Positions 11,138-22,700 of a stretch of DNA of 64,000 nt are shown piece after piece. The position numbers and the translations under genes were made by a program. Position 1 is the stretch's first letter. Every line of letters starts with the position of its first letter. The DNA is from Monodelphis domestica (taxonomy: Eukaryota; Chordata; Mammalia; Didelphimorphia; Didelphidae): positions 207,975,753 to 208,039,752 of the forward strand of contig NC_077229.1 in assembly GCF_027887165.1 (NCBI RefSeq), read 5' to 3'. The notes beneath the pieces were generated by a model, which was not told where the DNA came from, ran no database searches, and saw only the letters and a program-made list of their open reading frames with translations.

Positions 11138-11914
11138 AAAGTAAATAAGGTTTATCAGAATATGAGAGTGATACCCACAAGGACCAAGTAGATTTGCCTT
11201 CTGAGATGAGACCAAACCACAAGGTGGCATTATGAGCATGAACCCTGGAGACAGTGACCCTCCTCAGAGAGGAAGAAAAATCTATTGATTGCTTGCAAAT
11301 TGCCACAAGTCTCTTTATTGCATTTATGCTTTGTTTATGGGCTCCTGTGAATCCTTTATGCTACTTTTCAGATTTGCCAAGAGGCAACATACCTGACGTG
11401 TGTATTCTTGTGAGTGCTTGAAGAAGACCTAGAAACCTAGACACAGATTAAACACAAGCTGGGTTTTCTTAGTTAACTCTGGAAGGAGAGAAAATGAGCC
11501 AAAGACAGGCAATGATCTTTTAGGGCTGAGCCAAGCCTGTATAAGTTTGGGGTAAGGGTAGCATTCTGGATCATGAGTTATAAATATGTTAAAAAAGATT
11601 TTTTCTGTAATGAGTTCCTTATTTTGTTTGGACAAATCTAAAACGCTGTCATATTCAGAAATACCAGCTGTTTTGATACGCCCTGTTCCTCTCTGTCATC
11701 TGTCTGAGCAACCATTTGCATACCACGGTGGGGGAGAATCATAACTCCAGTGTGTGTTCTTTTTAAACTTCTTTCTTCCTTCCTGCCTTTTTCTTCCTTT
11801 CGGTAGATACAATTCATCCCTCCAGCCTACTAGCTATCTGTCAGCTGGCTTGATATTCCTATACACCGTGATGTTTTATGCTGTCTTTCATATTTAGTGA
11901 TAGCTAACAGACAG

Positions 11915-12300
11915 AGTGGAGAGAGCACTGGACCAGCTGAGTGAAGGATGGACTGAAGTAGGGCACTCAGACCAGAATTCAAATTCAGTGTCAGAAACTT
12001 ACTGGCTGTGTGATCCTGGGCAAGTCATTTAACCTGTCTGTCCCAGGTTCTACAACTATAAAATGGGGTTTATAATAGTACCTACCAATAATAACTATCT
12101 CCCAGAATTGTTGTGAGGATCAAATGGGAGAATATTTGTAAAGTGCTTTGCAAACCATAAAAGATGTTAGCTGTTATTCTTTAAAAAAACAATAGCACCT
12201 ACCTCCCAGAGTTGTCGGGAGGACCCAATGAAACAATTTTGTTAAGTGCTGAGCACAGTGGCACATAGTGGGTGCTTGAAAAACGCTCACTCCCTTCCTT
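11915..12300 (+). mobile_element. MIR-type CORE-SINE followed by a second SINE 3' part
   Basis: The first copy (11915-12181) has 'ggctgtgtgatcctgggcaa' and ends 'agtgctttgcaaaccataaa'. A second 3' part (12188-12300) starts 'aatagcacctacctcccaga' and ends like an L2/MIR tail ('cacatagtgggtgcttg'). Confidence 0.7.
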
Positions 12301-12525
12301 TCCCCCATCTTCACTAACTCACTTCTGAAGGGGAGAAAGCCAATTTTCACTTAACTCTTGCCTCATGCTCTGGGCAACCCATTCATTGTACAGCTGTCAC
12401 TGCAGGCACAACATAACCGAGGGATTGTTGGCCTTAATTTGCTTTCTTTCGCTCTCATTACATGCTTGTTAAATCCCAGGGCATTTAATTATCTATCATT
12501 AGAAAGTTTTGAACTGGACCAACAC

Positions 12526-12775
12526 TAGCTGAGTGGCTTAATGAATAGAGAATTAGACTTGGAGTCAAGAAGTCCTGAGTTCAAATTTGGCCTCAGATGC
12601 TTCTTAGATATGTAACCCCAGGAAAGTCACCAAATCCTTATCAGCCTCAGTTTTGCCATCTATACAATGGGGATAAAAACACCTACTTCCCAAGGGTCTT
12701 GTGAAATGAAATGTTCATAAAGTGCTTTGCGAATCTTAAAGCACCTATATAAAAGTTAGTTCTTATTATTGCTGT
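12526..12775 (+). mobile_element. CORE-SINE with MIR-like 3' end
   Basis: Head 'tagctgagtggcttaatgaa', core 'gagttcaaatttggcctcag' and 3' end 'aaagtgctttgcgaatctta' are all visible in order. Confidence 0.8.
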
Positions 12776-13012
12776 GTCAGTTACACAGATTCTATCCAAA
12801 GGAGTAAATTTAGACAGTTACTTTGATCAGTGTTTCATTCTTACTATAAATAAGAAGTGGAAAAAATCTAAAGCTCTTTAAAAAAAAAGCATACTTAGCA
12901 AGCTAGAGCTTGCAGAGGCCAGCTTCTTCTGGAACAAGTACTATACCAACAGAGTAGAATTCTGCAGCATTAATTAAAGGAAGTGCATCTTCCTTCCTGA
13001 AGTAGACTTTAT

Positions 13013-13227
13013 TTATTTATATTTTTATTTTTAAAACCCTTACTTTCTGTCTTGGCATCAATACTGTGTATTGGTTCCAAGGCAGAAGAGTGGTAAGGGC
13101 TAGGCAATGGGGGTTAAGTGACTAGCCCACAGTCACACAGTTGGGAAGTGTCTGAGGTCAGATTTGAACCCAGGACCTTCCATTTCTAGTCCTGGCTCAC
13201 AATCTACTGAACCACCCAGCTGCACCC
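13013..13227 (-). mobile_element. Type A SINE (WSINE1-like) with target-site duplication
   Basis: It is an antisense copy. The flanks ctgaagtagacttta (12998-13012) and ctgaggtagacttta (13228-13242) match at 14 of 15 bases. It lies about 310 bp beyond the TBC1D7 cleavage site. Confidence 0.93.
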
Positions 13228-13374
13228 CTGAGGTAGACTTTAGAAAGTAAGTCATTTCATGCTAATTATAGTGGCAAGAGAAGTTTTGTTCCTGCCTTGC
13301 TTATTAAATGCCCATTCTGACTGGGTTGCATTTTTGAATAGCCCCAAAACTAAGCTTGGTCATGTTGCCTCTCA

Positions 13375-13480
13375 TCAAAAGGAAGCTCCATAAGGCCAGG
13401 AAGTATATCTCTTTTTTTGCCTCTTATCCCAGTACTAGCACACAAGACCTAGGCACTTGATAAATAGTTGCCAGAGGGAA
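13375..13480 (+). mobile_element. L2 LINE 3' end fragment
   Basis: 'gaagctccataaggccagga' and 'ctaggcacttgataaatag' are L2 3' landmarks. It lies just beyond the TBC1D7 3' end. Confidence 0.55.
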
Positions 13481-13539
13481 TTGAATTTATATCTAACCTC
13501 CCCAAAAGCACTCTTATTCATTTCACAGAAATAACAAGT

Positions 13540-13745
13540 ATCCTAATTAAATAGTTTTATTGAAAAAATATTTACAATTTCAACATTAGACCAAAAAAAA
13601 ATTAGACAAAAAAAAATTAGACTATGAAAATGAAAACAACTCCAAAGCATTTTTAGTCAATTTGGGAAAATATTTACAATGAACTGTAGTCGGCCTCTGA
13701 AAAACGTGAGTTCAGTACCAGGTGGAGGTTCAAAAGGTGAAGGGC
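13540..13745 (-). other. TBC1D7: TBC1D7 3' untranslated region
   Basis: About 200 nt lie between the stop codon and the probable cleavage site. The region is AT-rich, contains no recognised repeat insertion, and ends with an AATAAA signal. A U/GU-rich stretch follows the signal on the transcribed strand (TTGTTATTTCTGTG). Its end is inferred from the signal only. Confidence 0.7.
13556..13561 (-). terminator. TBC1D7 poly(A) signal AATAAA
   Basis: TTTATT on the plus strand reads AATAAA on the gene strand, 185 nt after the stop codon. It is the first canonical hexamer after the stop. GU-rich downstream sequence agrees with cleavage near 13540. Confidence 0.75.
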
Positions 13746-13832
13746 TTACATGGAATGTACTGGAGTCCCACAGTGTTTATGCCACAGATCAATGGCTTTA
13801 CTCACAATTGCATCTGAACTATCCTGAGGGAT
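13746..13832 (-). CDS. TBC1D7: TBC1D7 last coding exon, residues 266-293 and stop
   Basis: It follows acceptor CTTTCACAG and encodes [20 protein letters not shown] and CGTPVHSM, then TAA at 13748-13746. The 3' UTR continues to about 13540. Confidence 0.95.
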   Translation of the reverse strand: MPQDSSDAIVSKAIDLWHKHCGTPVHSM

Positions 13833-16800
13833 CTGTGAAAGAGTAGGGAGAAAAGGGTCTGTATGAGATTATGTATGAGATTATGAAATCTGTAGGTTTG
13901 CAATCATAATTCAGAATATGGAAACATCCCATACACTGGGTTAGGGAGCATTCTTTCCAGTGGGCTTTTAGTTACTTCTTAAGTGGTGGGGGAGAGGAGG
14001 GACATAGAACCAAGTAAGATGGTCCAAGAAATGTCCCCTTGCAAAATGGGGAACAGCTCCCAGATCCTTACAATTCCACCTAATTCTAGCAGATTCTGAA
14101 CAACCGCATGGAGGAAAATCATGTTTGTTGAGAACTCAGTGGATCCTAGCTGATGTTGGCTTTGGCTCATTAATAAACTGAAAATAGTAAAGGGCCTCAA
14201 TAATCCCCCCAAACTCTAACTTTCAAGGACTCCTATTCCATTAGATTCTACTTAACCTTCAAGTATCCTTGTTCCATTAACAGAAAATATTTGAGCAAAA
14301 GCACTTCAAGTCGTAAGCAAAGATTACATAATGAAGACAGTCCCATTTTGCATGTCCCCGAGTCCATGCCTGGACAGCTAGAATGCTCAGTGGATAAAGT
14401 GCTAGACCTGGAGCCAGGAAGGTTCATCTTCCCAAGTTCAAATCTGGTCCTCAGATTCTAGCTGTGTGACCCTGGGCAAGTCATTTAACCCTATTTGCTT
14501 CAGTTCCTTATCTGTAAAATGAGCTGGAGAAGAATATGGAAGACTGCACCAGTATCTTTACCAAGAAAGACCCAAATGAGGTCACAAAGAATTGGACACA
14601 ACTGAAACGACAAAATCAGGACTTTCACCTCTAAAGGATGCCATGTGTAATATGATTCTAGAACACAGGCCAATTTTAGACCCAAGTTCCTTTAGGGGAG
14701 GAAGGAGGAAGTGGGGAAACAATTACAAAATGTCAAGAGTTAGAAAGTTCCTCAGATGTCATCTGGTCACAAGAATGGGCAATCCAGTATTTAATTAAAG
14801 GCTTCTAGAGCAGGAATCTTATTAATCTGGGGGTTGTAAACATGACTTTTAAAAATATTTGGCAACTATTGACATAAAATTGGTTTCCTTTGTAATCTTG
14901 TACATTTTATCATAGGCATTTAAAACACAGTTCTAAGAGGGATACAAAGGCTTCGTTATACTGCCAAAAGAGTGTTCATGAGAGAAAAATGGTTAAAAAT
15001 CCCTATTCTAGAATGAAAGAGGAGCCTGCTGCTTCCTAAGACAGTCCATTCCATATGGAGATAGTTCTAATTATTGGGAAGTTTTTCCTTACACTATGAT
15101 TTTCAACCACTAATCCTAGTTTTGCCTCTTCAGGTAATACAAAATAAATCTAATCCTCTTTACAGCCCTTCAAATAAGTGAAGACAACTAGCATGCTCCC
15201 CACAAATCTCCTCCTCATACTAAATACCTCTAGATCATTAAACTGATAGTCCAATAGCATGATCCACATGCCCTTCACCATCCAGGGTGTGATGCTTAAA
15301 ATCTTTCCTAAAAAGGGGATACCTAGAACTAAACATCATATTCCCATAGGAATCTGCATGGGGCAGAGAACAGTGGAAGCTATCACTTCCTTCATTCTAA
15401 ACCCTTGTCTCTCAACTTATACGAGGACCAAATTTGTGCTTTTTGGTTGCTAAATCACACTGTTAACTCATATTGACATAGCAGGAAACTAAAGCCCCCT
15501 GAGTTTTTTTTTTTTTTTCAGATGAACTGCTATCTAGCTATATAACTCCTGGATTGATCCTTGTGAAACTGCTTTTTTGAACCCAAGCAATGGAGTTTAC
15601 ATTTACACCAGAATATCAAGTATCTGATTCCATCCGAGTGGGGAAATCATTCCATCCACTAATACAAAGGTTTATCGGCAAAGTGACATGGTTGCATAAT
15701 TAGTAAATACTGAAAGCAGGATTTGAGCCATTGTCTCAATAACTCCAAGTTTATCACTATTAGTTGACAATACTTTGAATTTATCTTTCTTTAAATTTCA
15801 TCTTATTAGATTCAGCCCAATGTTCTGGCTTATCAAGACCATATTGAATCATTTAGTCATCTAATATATTAGCTGTCTCTCCCATTTTTGTAACCTCTGC
15901 AAATTTGATTTAAAAAAATGTGATCTATGCCTTCTTCTAATACTGGATATAAACATTAAACACTGCAGAAATAAGAACAAGATCTGGGACAATCATTTAC
16001 AAAATCAAGAGTGACCCATTCGGTACTATACTTTGGGTGTAGTCGTTCAACCAACTTCAAATCCACCTAACTAGAGTAACATCTAGCACACCTCTTGCTA
16101 TCTTGCTCACAAAGACAGAATGAGAAACTTAGTCATTTGCTTTGCTGAAATCCAGATAATCAATATCTGTAGCCTTTCTCTTGTCTAGATATTTTATAAT
16201 CTAAAAAATGTCATAATTTATTATTAGAGGTAATATTTTATAGACTGGGAGAATCCAGTTTGGTGGAGAATCTATCATGGTGTGTTGGTCAAAGTAAAAC
16301 AAATGCTTCTGTAAAATGAAACTGTTGAACTAGATGATCTCCCACACCCCTTATAGCGCTCTATCTTTTATTGTTCAGTCATTTAGTTGTGACCAATTCT
16401 TTATGACTCTGAATCGGTTTTTCTTAACATAAACAATGGAGTAGTTTGCCATTTTCTTCTCTAGTTTATTAAGACAAATAGAGGTTAAGTGACTTGGCCT
16501 AGGGTCACACAGCTAGTGAGTGTCTGAGGATGGATTTGAACCCAGGTCTTCCTGACTCCAGGCCCATCACTCTATTCATTAAGTCATCTACCTGCCCCAA
16601 GCTCTCTAAGATCCTAAAATTCTATGAAATAATTGCTGAATGAACAAATGAAGAGAAAATACACTTACATTTTCCAAAAACTTTGTGATTTTTTCAGCAT
16701 TGTCCAATGCCATTATTTTTATTTTAAAGGTTAATAAAATTTCCACAGCCACAAAAACAAGGATCTTGCAGGAACCACTTATAACTTTGTCCCAAACTCT

Positions 16801-17480
16801 ATTAAAATAAGCATATTTAATTAAATTATACTGTTGAATTTTAAATAAAGACATTTCCTCAAAATCTGAAATTATTCCTTGTTTTAACTATTAATTTTAT
16901 AAAATAATCATTATTAAATTTCTAGATTGACATTCATGAATCACCTCAAGTTCAGCTGAATTTATCTTAGATATGATTAAAAATTAGAAGAAAAAAAGAA
17001 AAACATCTAGGCATACTGATCTAAATCTAGTAAAAATTTCATCTCTAATACTCCCTTTGAAATTAAAGATTTACCTTTCCTTATTTGTTTGCAAAGATGG
17101 AGGGCTATAGAATGTCCAATTGACCAATGAATTATTTATTAAACACTATATGTCTGACATTTTGGGGCCCTGGGGCTACAAATACAATAAATAACAGTAA
17201 TCATTATTATTCATTAATAGTAATACCATTATTATTTTATTAATAATTTATATTTATACTATAAATAACTAGCATTCATAGAGTGCTCTAAAGTTTGCTA
17301 AGTGCTTTACATATGTTATTCTTCTTTGGTGCCCAAAACAATGCTATGAGGTAGCTGCTATTATTCCAGTTTTACAGATTAAAAATATTAAAGATGGGAC
17401 AAATGACTGGCCCAGGGTCATATAGTTAGTTAATATCTGATACAGGATTTGAAGGGAGATCTTTCTTTCCTTCCTTCCTT

Positions 17481-17559
<79 letters not shown>

Positions 17560-19705
17560 CCTTTCTGTCTTAGAATTGATACTAAGTATTAGCTCCAAAG
17601 CAGAAGAACAATAAAGTCTAGTCAGTTCGAGTTAGGTAATTTGCCCAGGGTCATACAGATGGGAAATGTCTGAGGCCAGCTTTGAACCAAAGAACTCTCA
17701 CCTCCAGACCTGGCTCACTATCCAGTGAACTACCCAGAAGCCCCAGAATAGAGGTCTTTCCATCTCCAAGTTCAGCAGTCCATCCACTGTGCCACCTAGC
17801 TACTTAAAAATGAAACAATCTATTCTCAAGGGGCTTACATTGTAACAGGGGAGAAAACAGGCACTTATTAAGTATATATGAAATAAAAACAAATAAGTAA
17901 GTAGTTGAATAAAAGGTAGTTCAAGAGGAAGGGCAGTAGGAGTTAGGAATAAATCAAGGAAAGCTTCCTGTAAAAGTTGGTGTTTATAATTATGGTCTAA
18001 AGAAACTAGATGGTGCAGTGGGTAGAACACAATGGACATGGAATCATAAAGACCTGAGTTCAATCTCAGCCTCAGACACTTAGCAGCTATGTGACCTTGG
18101 GCAAGTCATTGAACCCTCTATTCACAGATAAGTTTCCACCATCTGTAATATGACGATAAGGACCCCTACCTCCTAGGATTGTTGTGAGGATAAATGAGAT
18201 GTTTGTAAAACATTCTGCAAATCTTGAAATGCTAATGTAAATTCTGGCTTTTATTATTATCATTATCACTAAGGCAGAGAGGGAGAGGGCATGCATTCCA
18301 GGCATCGAACACAACCAGTGCAAAAGCAAAGAATTGAGAGATGGAGTAGTATGAGGAATGGAGACAAGGCCATTTGAGCTGGTTCCCAGAGTGTGAGAGA
18401 GGGAGTGGAGTCCAATGAGGCTGGAAAGGTAAGTTTGGCAGAGTTGTAAAGAGCTTTAAAAGTTAAATGGAAGATAAGTTTATATTTGATTCCAAAGTTT
18501 ATATTTGATCCATAGTAGGCACTTACCAAATGTTTATTGATCCCAATAGAGAGAACCACTAGTTTGTTGAGTAAGGAAGTGATACATTCAGATCTGCACT
18601 TAAGAAAAATCAACTTGGATTCCTCCCTTTTTCTCATCCTCTCCCCATCTAAGCTGTTGCCAAGGCTTGTTGATTTTACCTTTGCAATATCGCCAATATG
18701 CCCCCTTCTCTCCTCTGATATAGCCACTACTGTACACTGTCTGTCATCACCTACTACCTAGATTATCATGATAGGCTTTTGATGGCTCTGCTGCCTCAAA
18801 ATGTCTCCCACTCCAATCCCTCCTCCATTCAGTCACCAAAGCAATTTTTCTAAAATGCAGGTCTGAATATGTCACTCCTATGCTCAACAAACTCCAGTGG
18901 CTTCCTACTACCTCTCCGTATAGATACCCCAAGGCTGTTTGGTATTCAGAGCCCTTCATAACCTATCTATAACTACCACCACCTTTCCACTCTCTTTACA
19001 CCTTTCTTCCCAAGGGGTACTCTTCATCCCAGTGATACTGGTCTCCTGACTGTCCCATCAACAAGACATTCCATCTCTTGGTTCCAGGCTTTCTCTCTGT
19101 GCCTAGAATGCTTTCTCTTTTCTGCTCTGACTCGAACCTCCTTAAGTCCCAGCTAAAATCCTACCATCTACAAGAACCCTTCCCCAATCTCTCTTCATTT
19201 GAATGCCTTCCCTTTATTATTTCCTATTTATAACTTACTTTGTATATTTTTTTTATATTGTGTCTCCCATGAAACTGTAAGCTTCTTGAGGGTAGCAACT
19301 GTCTTTTGCCTCTTTTTGTATCCTTAGTGTCTGGTACATAGTAGGCACTTATCAAATGTTTATTGATTGATAAATCTCCTAGTCTTACAAGAAGCCTTTC
19401 CCAATTCCTCCTAATTCCAGTGTCTTTCTTTCCCTGATCCCTCTTAATTCCAGTGCCTTCCCTCTGTCATATTTTTTCTCCCATCTATTCTGTATATAGC
19501 TTCCTTGGCATGGATTTGTTTGTATGTTGTCTCTCCCATTAGAGTGTAAACTCTTTGACAGTAGGGACTATTTTTTCCCTGTTTTTTTTAAATATCCCTT
19601 GTGCTTGGCACATAGTAGGTGCTTATTAAATGTTTATTTACATAGAATTGTAGAATTAAGCATTTTGTGATAAAATAAGAGTTTTGCTTTACTACAAGTA
19701 AAAAC

Positions 19706-19738
<33 letters not shown>

Positions 19739-22700
19739 TTATATATTTCCACTAGATAGAATTATATTATATTTCCACTAAATATTATATATCCAATTAT
19801 ATGTCCACTAGATATAATTACATTGCTATGTTTGGCACTTCATAATATAGATTTTTGTAATAAAAAAACACCTTAATCTTTAAAAATATTATTTATTAAA
19901 AGTTTATCAAATGATAAATATTTATTGACTGGATTGGAAAGAGATTGGAATCAGGACATGTTGCCATAGCCCAAGCAAGAGGTGATGCAAGCAAGACTTG
20001 AACAAAAGTGTCTTTGTGTGAGTAGAGAAGAGTCAGATTCAAGAGAGATGTTATGTTGTAGAGACAGAAATGGCAAAATCTGGCAAATGACTGAATATGT
20101 GGGTGAGAGAGAGTAGGGAGTTGAGGATAATGCTGGTTATGTACCAGGGAAACTGGAAGAAGTCTTAGTCAGAAAAAGAGAAATTCAGAAATGAGAAGAG
20201 TTTGAGAGGAGAGAGGATGAGTGCTATTTTGGATATGTTGAGTTTGAGATGCCTCATACAATCTAGTAATGCTGCCCAACCCAAGAGTTTAAGAACTTTA
20301 AAAGAAATACTTGCCTCTGTAAACTAGATTCAGGTAAGCACCCCGCAAAGCACTTCTCAAACCAGAGATCATAAGGTAGTCTGGTTACTGCAGAGCAGGT
20401 CTTCATGTGATTCAGGAGTCGGCTATCTTCAAGATTCAAGTACTGTTCAAAAGCCTTTGGCTAAAGGAGGCAGAAAAAGATGGCAGAGATTTCCAATGAC
20501 ATAAAATATATTAGCTGATATGTAGTGCATGTTGAAAATCTTCTAAGTGTTAAATAAAAGGAAGTCCTACAAATAGCTAAAAATCTAAAACCAAGCACAC
20601 CTAAGGCTTGGCAGATAAAGTCACCTCAGGCAAAAATCTATTAATTGGACTAACCTGATTCAACAGTCCCCCTTTTTAATTCTAAGCCTCAGGACAAGGA
20701 GAAGAGAAACATTAGAGAAAAGAAACATTAGAGAAGAGGAACCAAGAGAGAAACAGAGAGGACGTGGACCATGAGGAGAGAGGTTTAGATAATTGGAAAA
20801 GCAAAATCATATCTAGCTTGGAGAATCCTCTTTGAGCCTCAAGACTGTCATCTATAAGGTTACAGGGTTGGGCCACATGACCTCTAAGGTCCTCTCCAGC
20901 TCAGTATCTATAATTCTAAAATCTTGAGTTTCTAATGACCTAGGTCCTTGTCCCAGTTCAGACAGCAACTAGCCATGTAACTTTAGATAAATTCCTTAAT
21001 CTTTAAGATCATCAGTCCTCCCATCTGCAGGATGATAGATCATTAAGTTCCCTTTCAGAACCAGCACTATATAATTCTGGGACCCTAATTTGTGTTTCTT
21101 AGTTATAATTGGTGTTAAGAAAAACCTAACAAAGGTTATAAGAAGTCAACAAGCCTTAGAGGAGAGAATTTTTAATGTGTTATGGTTTTGAGAACAAATA
21201 CAAAATGTATTGGGTTGTTTTTTTTAAAACATTAAATCAGCATCCTAAAAACATTAAACTGTACACATTTTAATATTCTAGTTTGTTTCATTTATGTCTT
21301 CTACATCTCTAAGATTTCCTAAATTTGGGCAAACAGTTGCTGCTCCTTTCACTAAGGTTGTCTTTGGTAGACAGTTTCCTAAACTGATAAAAGCAAAATT
21401 TCACCACCTAGAAGCCAGACTCCTGGTGATAAAGGCAATCTCTGAGAACCTAAGGCCAAATCTGCATCATTTTGAAGGATTAGAGTAGGTTTTCCTTTCC
21501 TGGGAAGACCAGGGATGAAGCAAGGATGTCCATTATCACAATTACTATTGAATATTTTATTAGAAATGCTAGCTATAGCAATAAGAGCAGAAAAAGAAAC
21601 TGATGGAATCAGAATAAGCCCCGATGAAACAAAACCATCTCTCTTTGCAGATCAGATGATATGATTATATGATATGATATGATATGATATGACAGAGAAT
21701 TTCAAAGAATCAACCAAGAAACTAATAGAAACAATTAACAACTTTAGCAAACTTGTGGGATACAAAATAAAGTGACATAAATTAGAGAAATATTTAGCAT
21801 AGGTTTTTAGTATCTGTAGTTCCCGGAAGAAGGGATGAGTAGAGTTAAAAAGAATAATAAGAGCTGATAACTTTTTGTTATTGTCACGTCTGACTCTTCG
21901 TGACCCCATTTGGGGTTTTCTTGGTAAAGATACTAGAGTGATTTGTCATTTCCTTCTCTAGTTCATTTTACAGAGGAGGAAGCTGAAGCAAAGAGGGTTA
22001 TTTGCCCAGGGTCACCCAGCTCATAAGTGTCAGAGGTTGAGTTTGAACTTAGGTCTTCCTGATTTCATGGCACCACCTAGCTGCCCCAGATGAGAGTTAC
22101 CAAGCACTTTAAAGTTTTCTGTGTGCTTTACAAACATTACCTTAGTTAAGCCTTACAAGATAGCCAAGAGGTAATATAAATAATTTTATTAATAATAGCA
22201 ATATAATAATTAATAGCAGCCAGCATTTATATAGCATTTGAAGATCTACAAAGTACTCTATTTTTATCTCATTTTGACAAGATATATGAGGGTAAAATTT
22301 ATGAGAACAAAAATCTAGCCCCATTTTATCAATGAAGAAACTGAGTCTAAGAGGGATAAAATAACTAACTCATGATGACATAGCAACTAAGAGTCTGAAG
22401 CAAAATTTGAATCTAGCATTTCCTATCTTAAGATCTCTATCCACTATACCACTTCATCAAAACTTGAGTTGAGGGCAGGGAAGGAAAAAGGGGAAGGGGA
22501 GAAAATGGAAAACACCTTTCGTGCCCTATAATTTTATGTAATTTTGACAAAGTCCTTTTGAATATGGCAATTATCTATGAGAGATTAAGATTACAGTAAG
22601 CATTCTAAGGAAGAGGGAAGGTATTGATGGGATCCAGGTAAGGAGAACACTGAAACATACTCAAGATGCTCATCATCCAGGTGAGCTCTGACCTTTTTCT

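Larger units (their letters stand above)
17265..17803 (-). mobile_element. MIR-type SINE split by a type A SINE
   Basis: Its 3' part (17265-17460) has 'ctaagtgctttacatatgtt' and 'ttttacagattaaaaatatt'. Its head resumes at 17743-17803 ('atccactgtgccacctagct'). The type A SINE and its CT tract lie between. Confidence 0.7.
17805..20275 (+). repeat. Unnamed repeat family 'C', long copy with nested insertions
   Basis: Family landmarks lie at 17820-17990 ('aaggggcttacattgtaaca', 'aaagcttcctgtaaaagttg'), 18270-18625 ('gcattccaggcatcgaacac', 'ggctggaaaggtaagtttgg') and 19930-20275 ('atatgttgagtttgagatgc'). A CORE-SINE and L2 sequence interrupt it. Confidence 0.65.

Noticed and set aside
18269..18727. 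152-codon minus-strand frame
   Set aside because: It spans family C repeat and L2 sequence with no domain; its length is chance within repeats.
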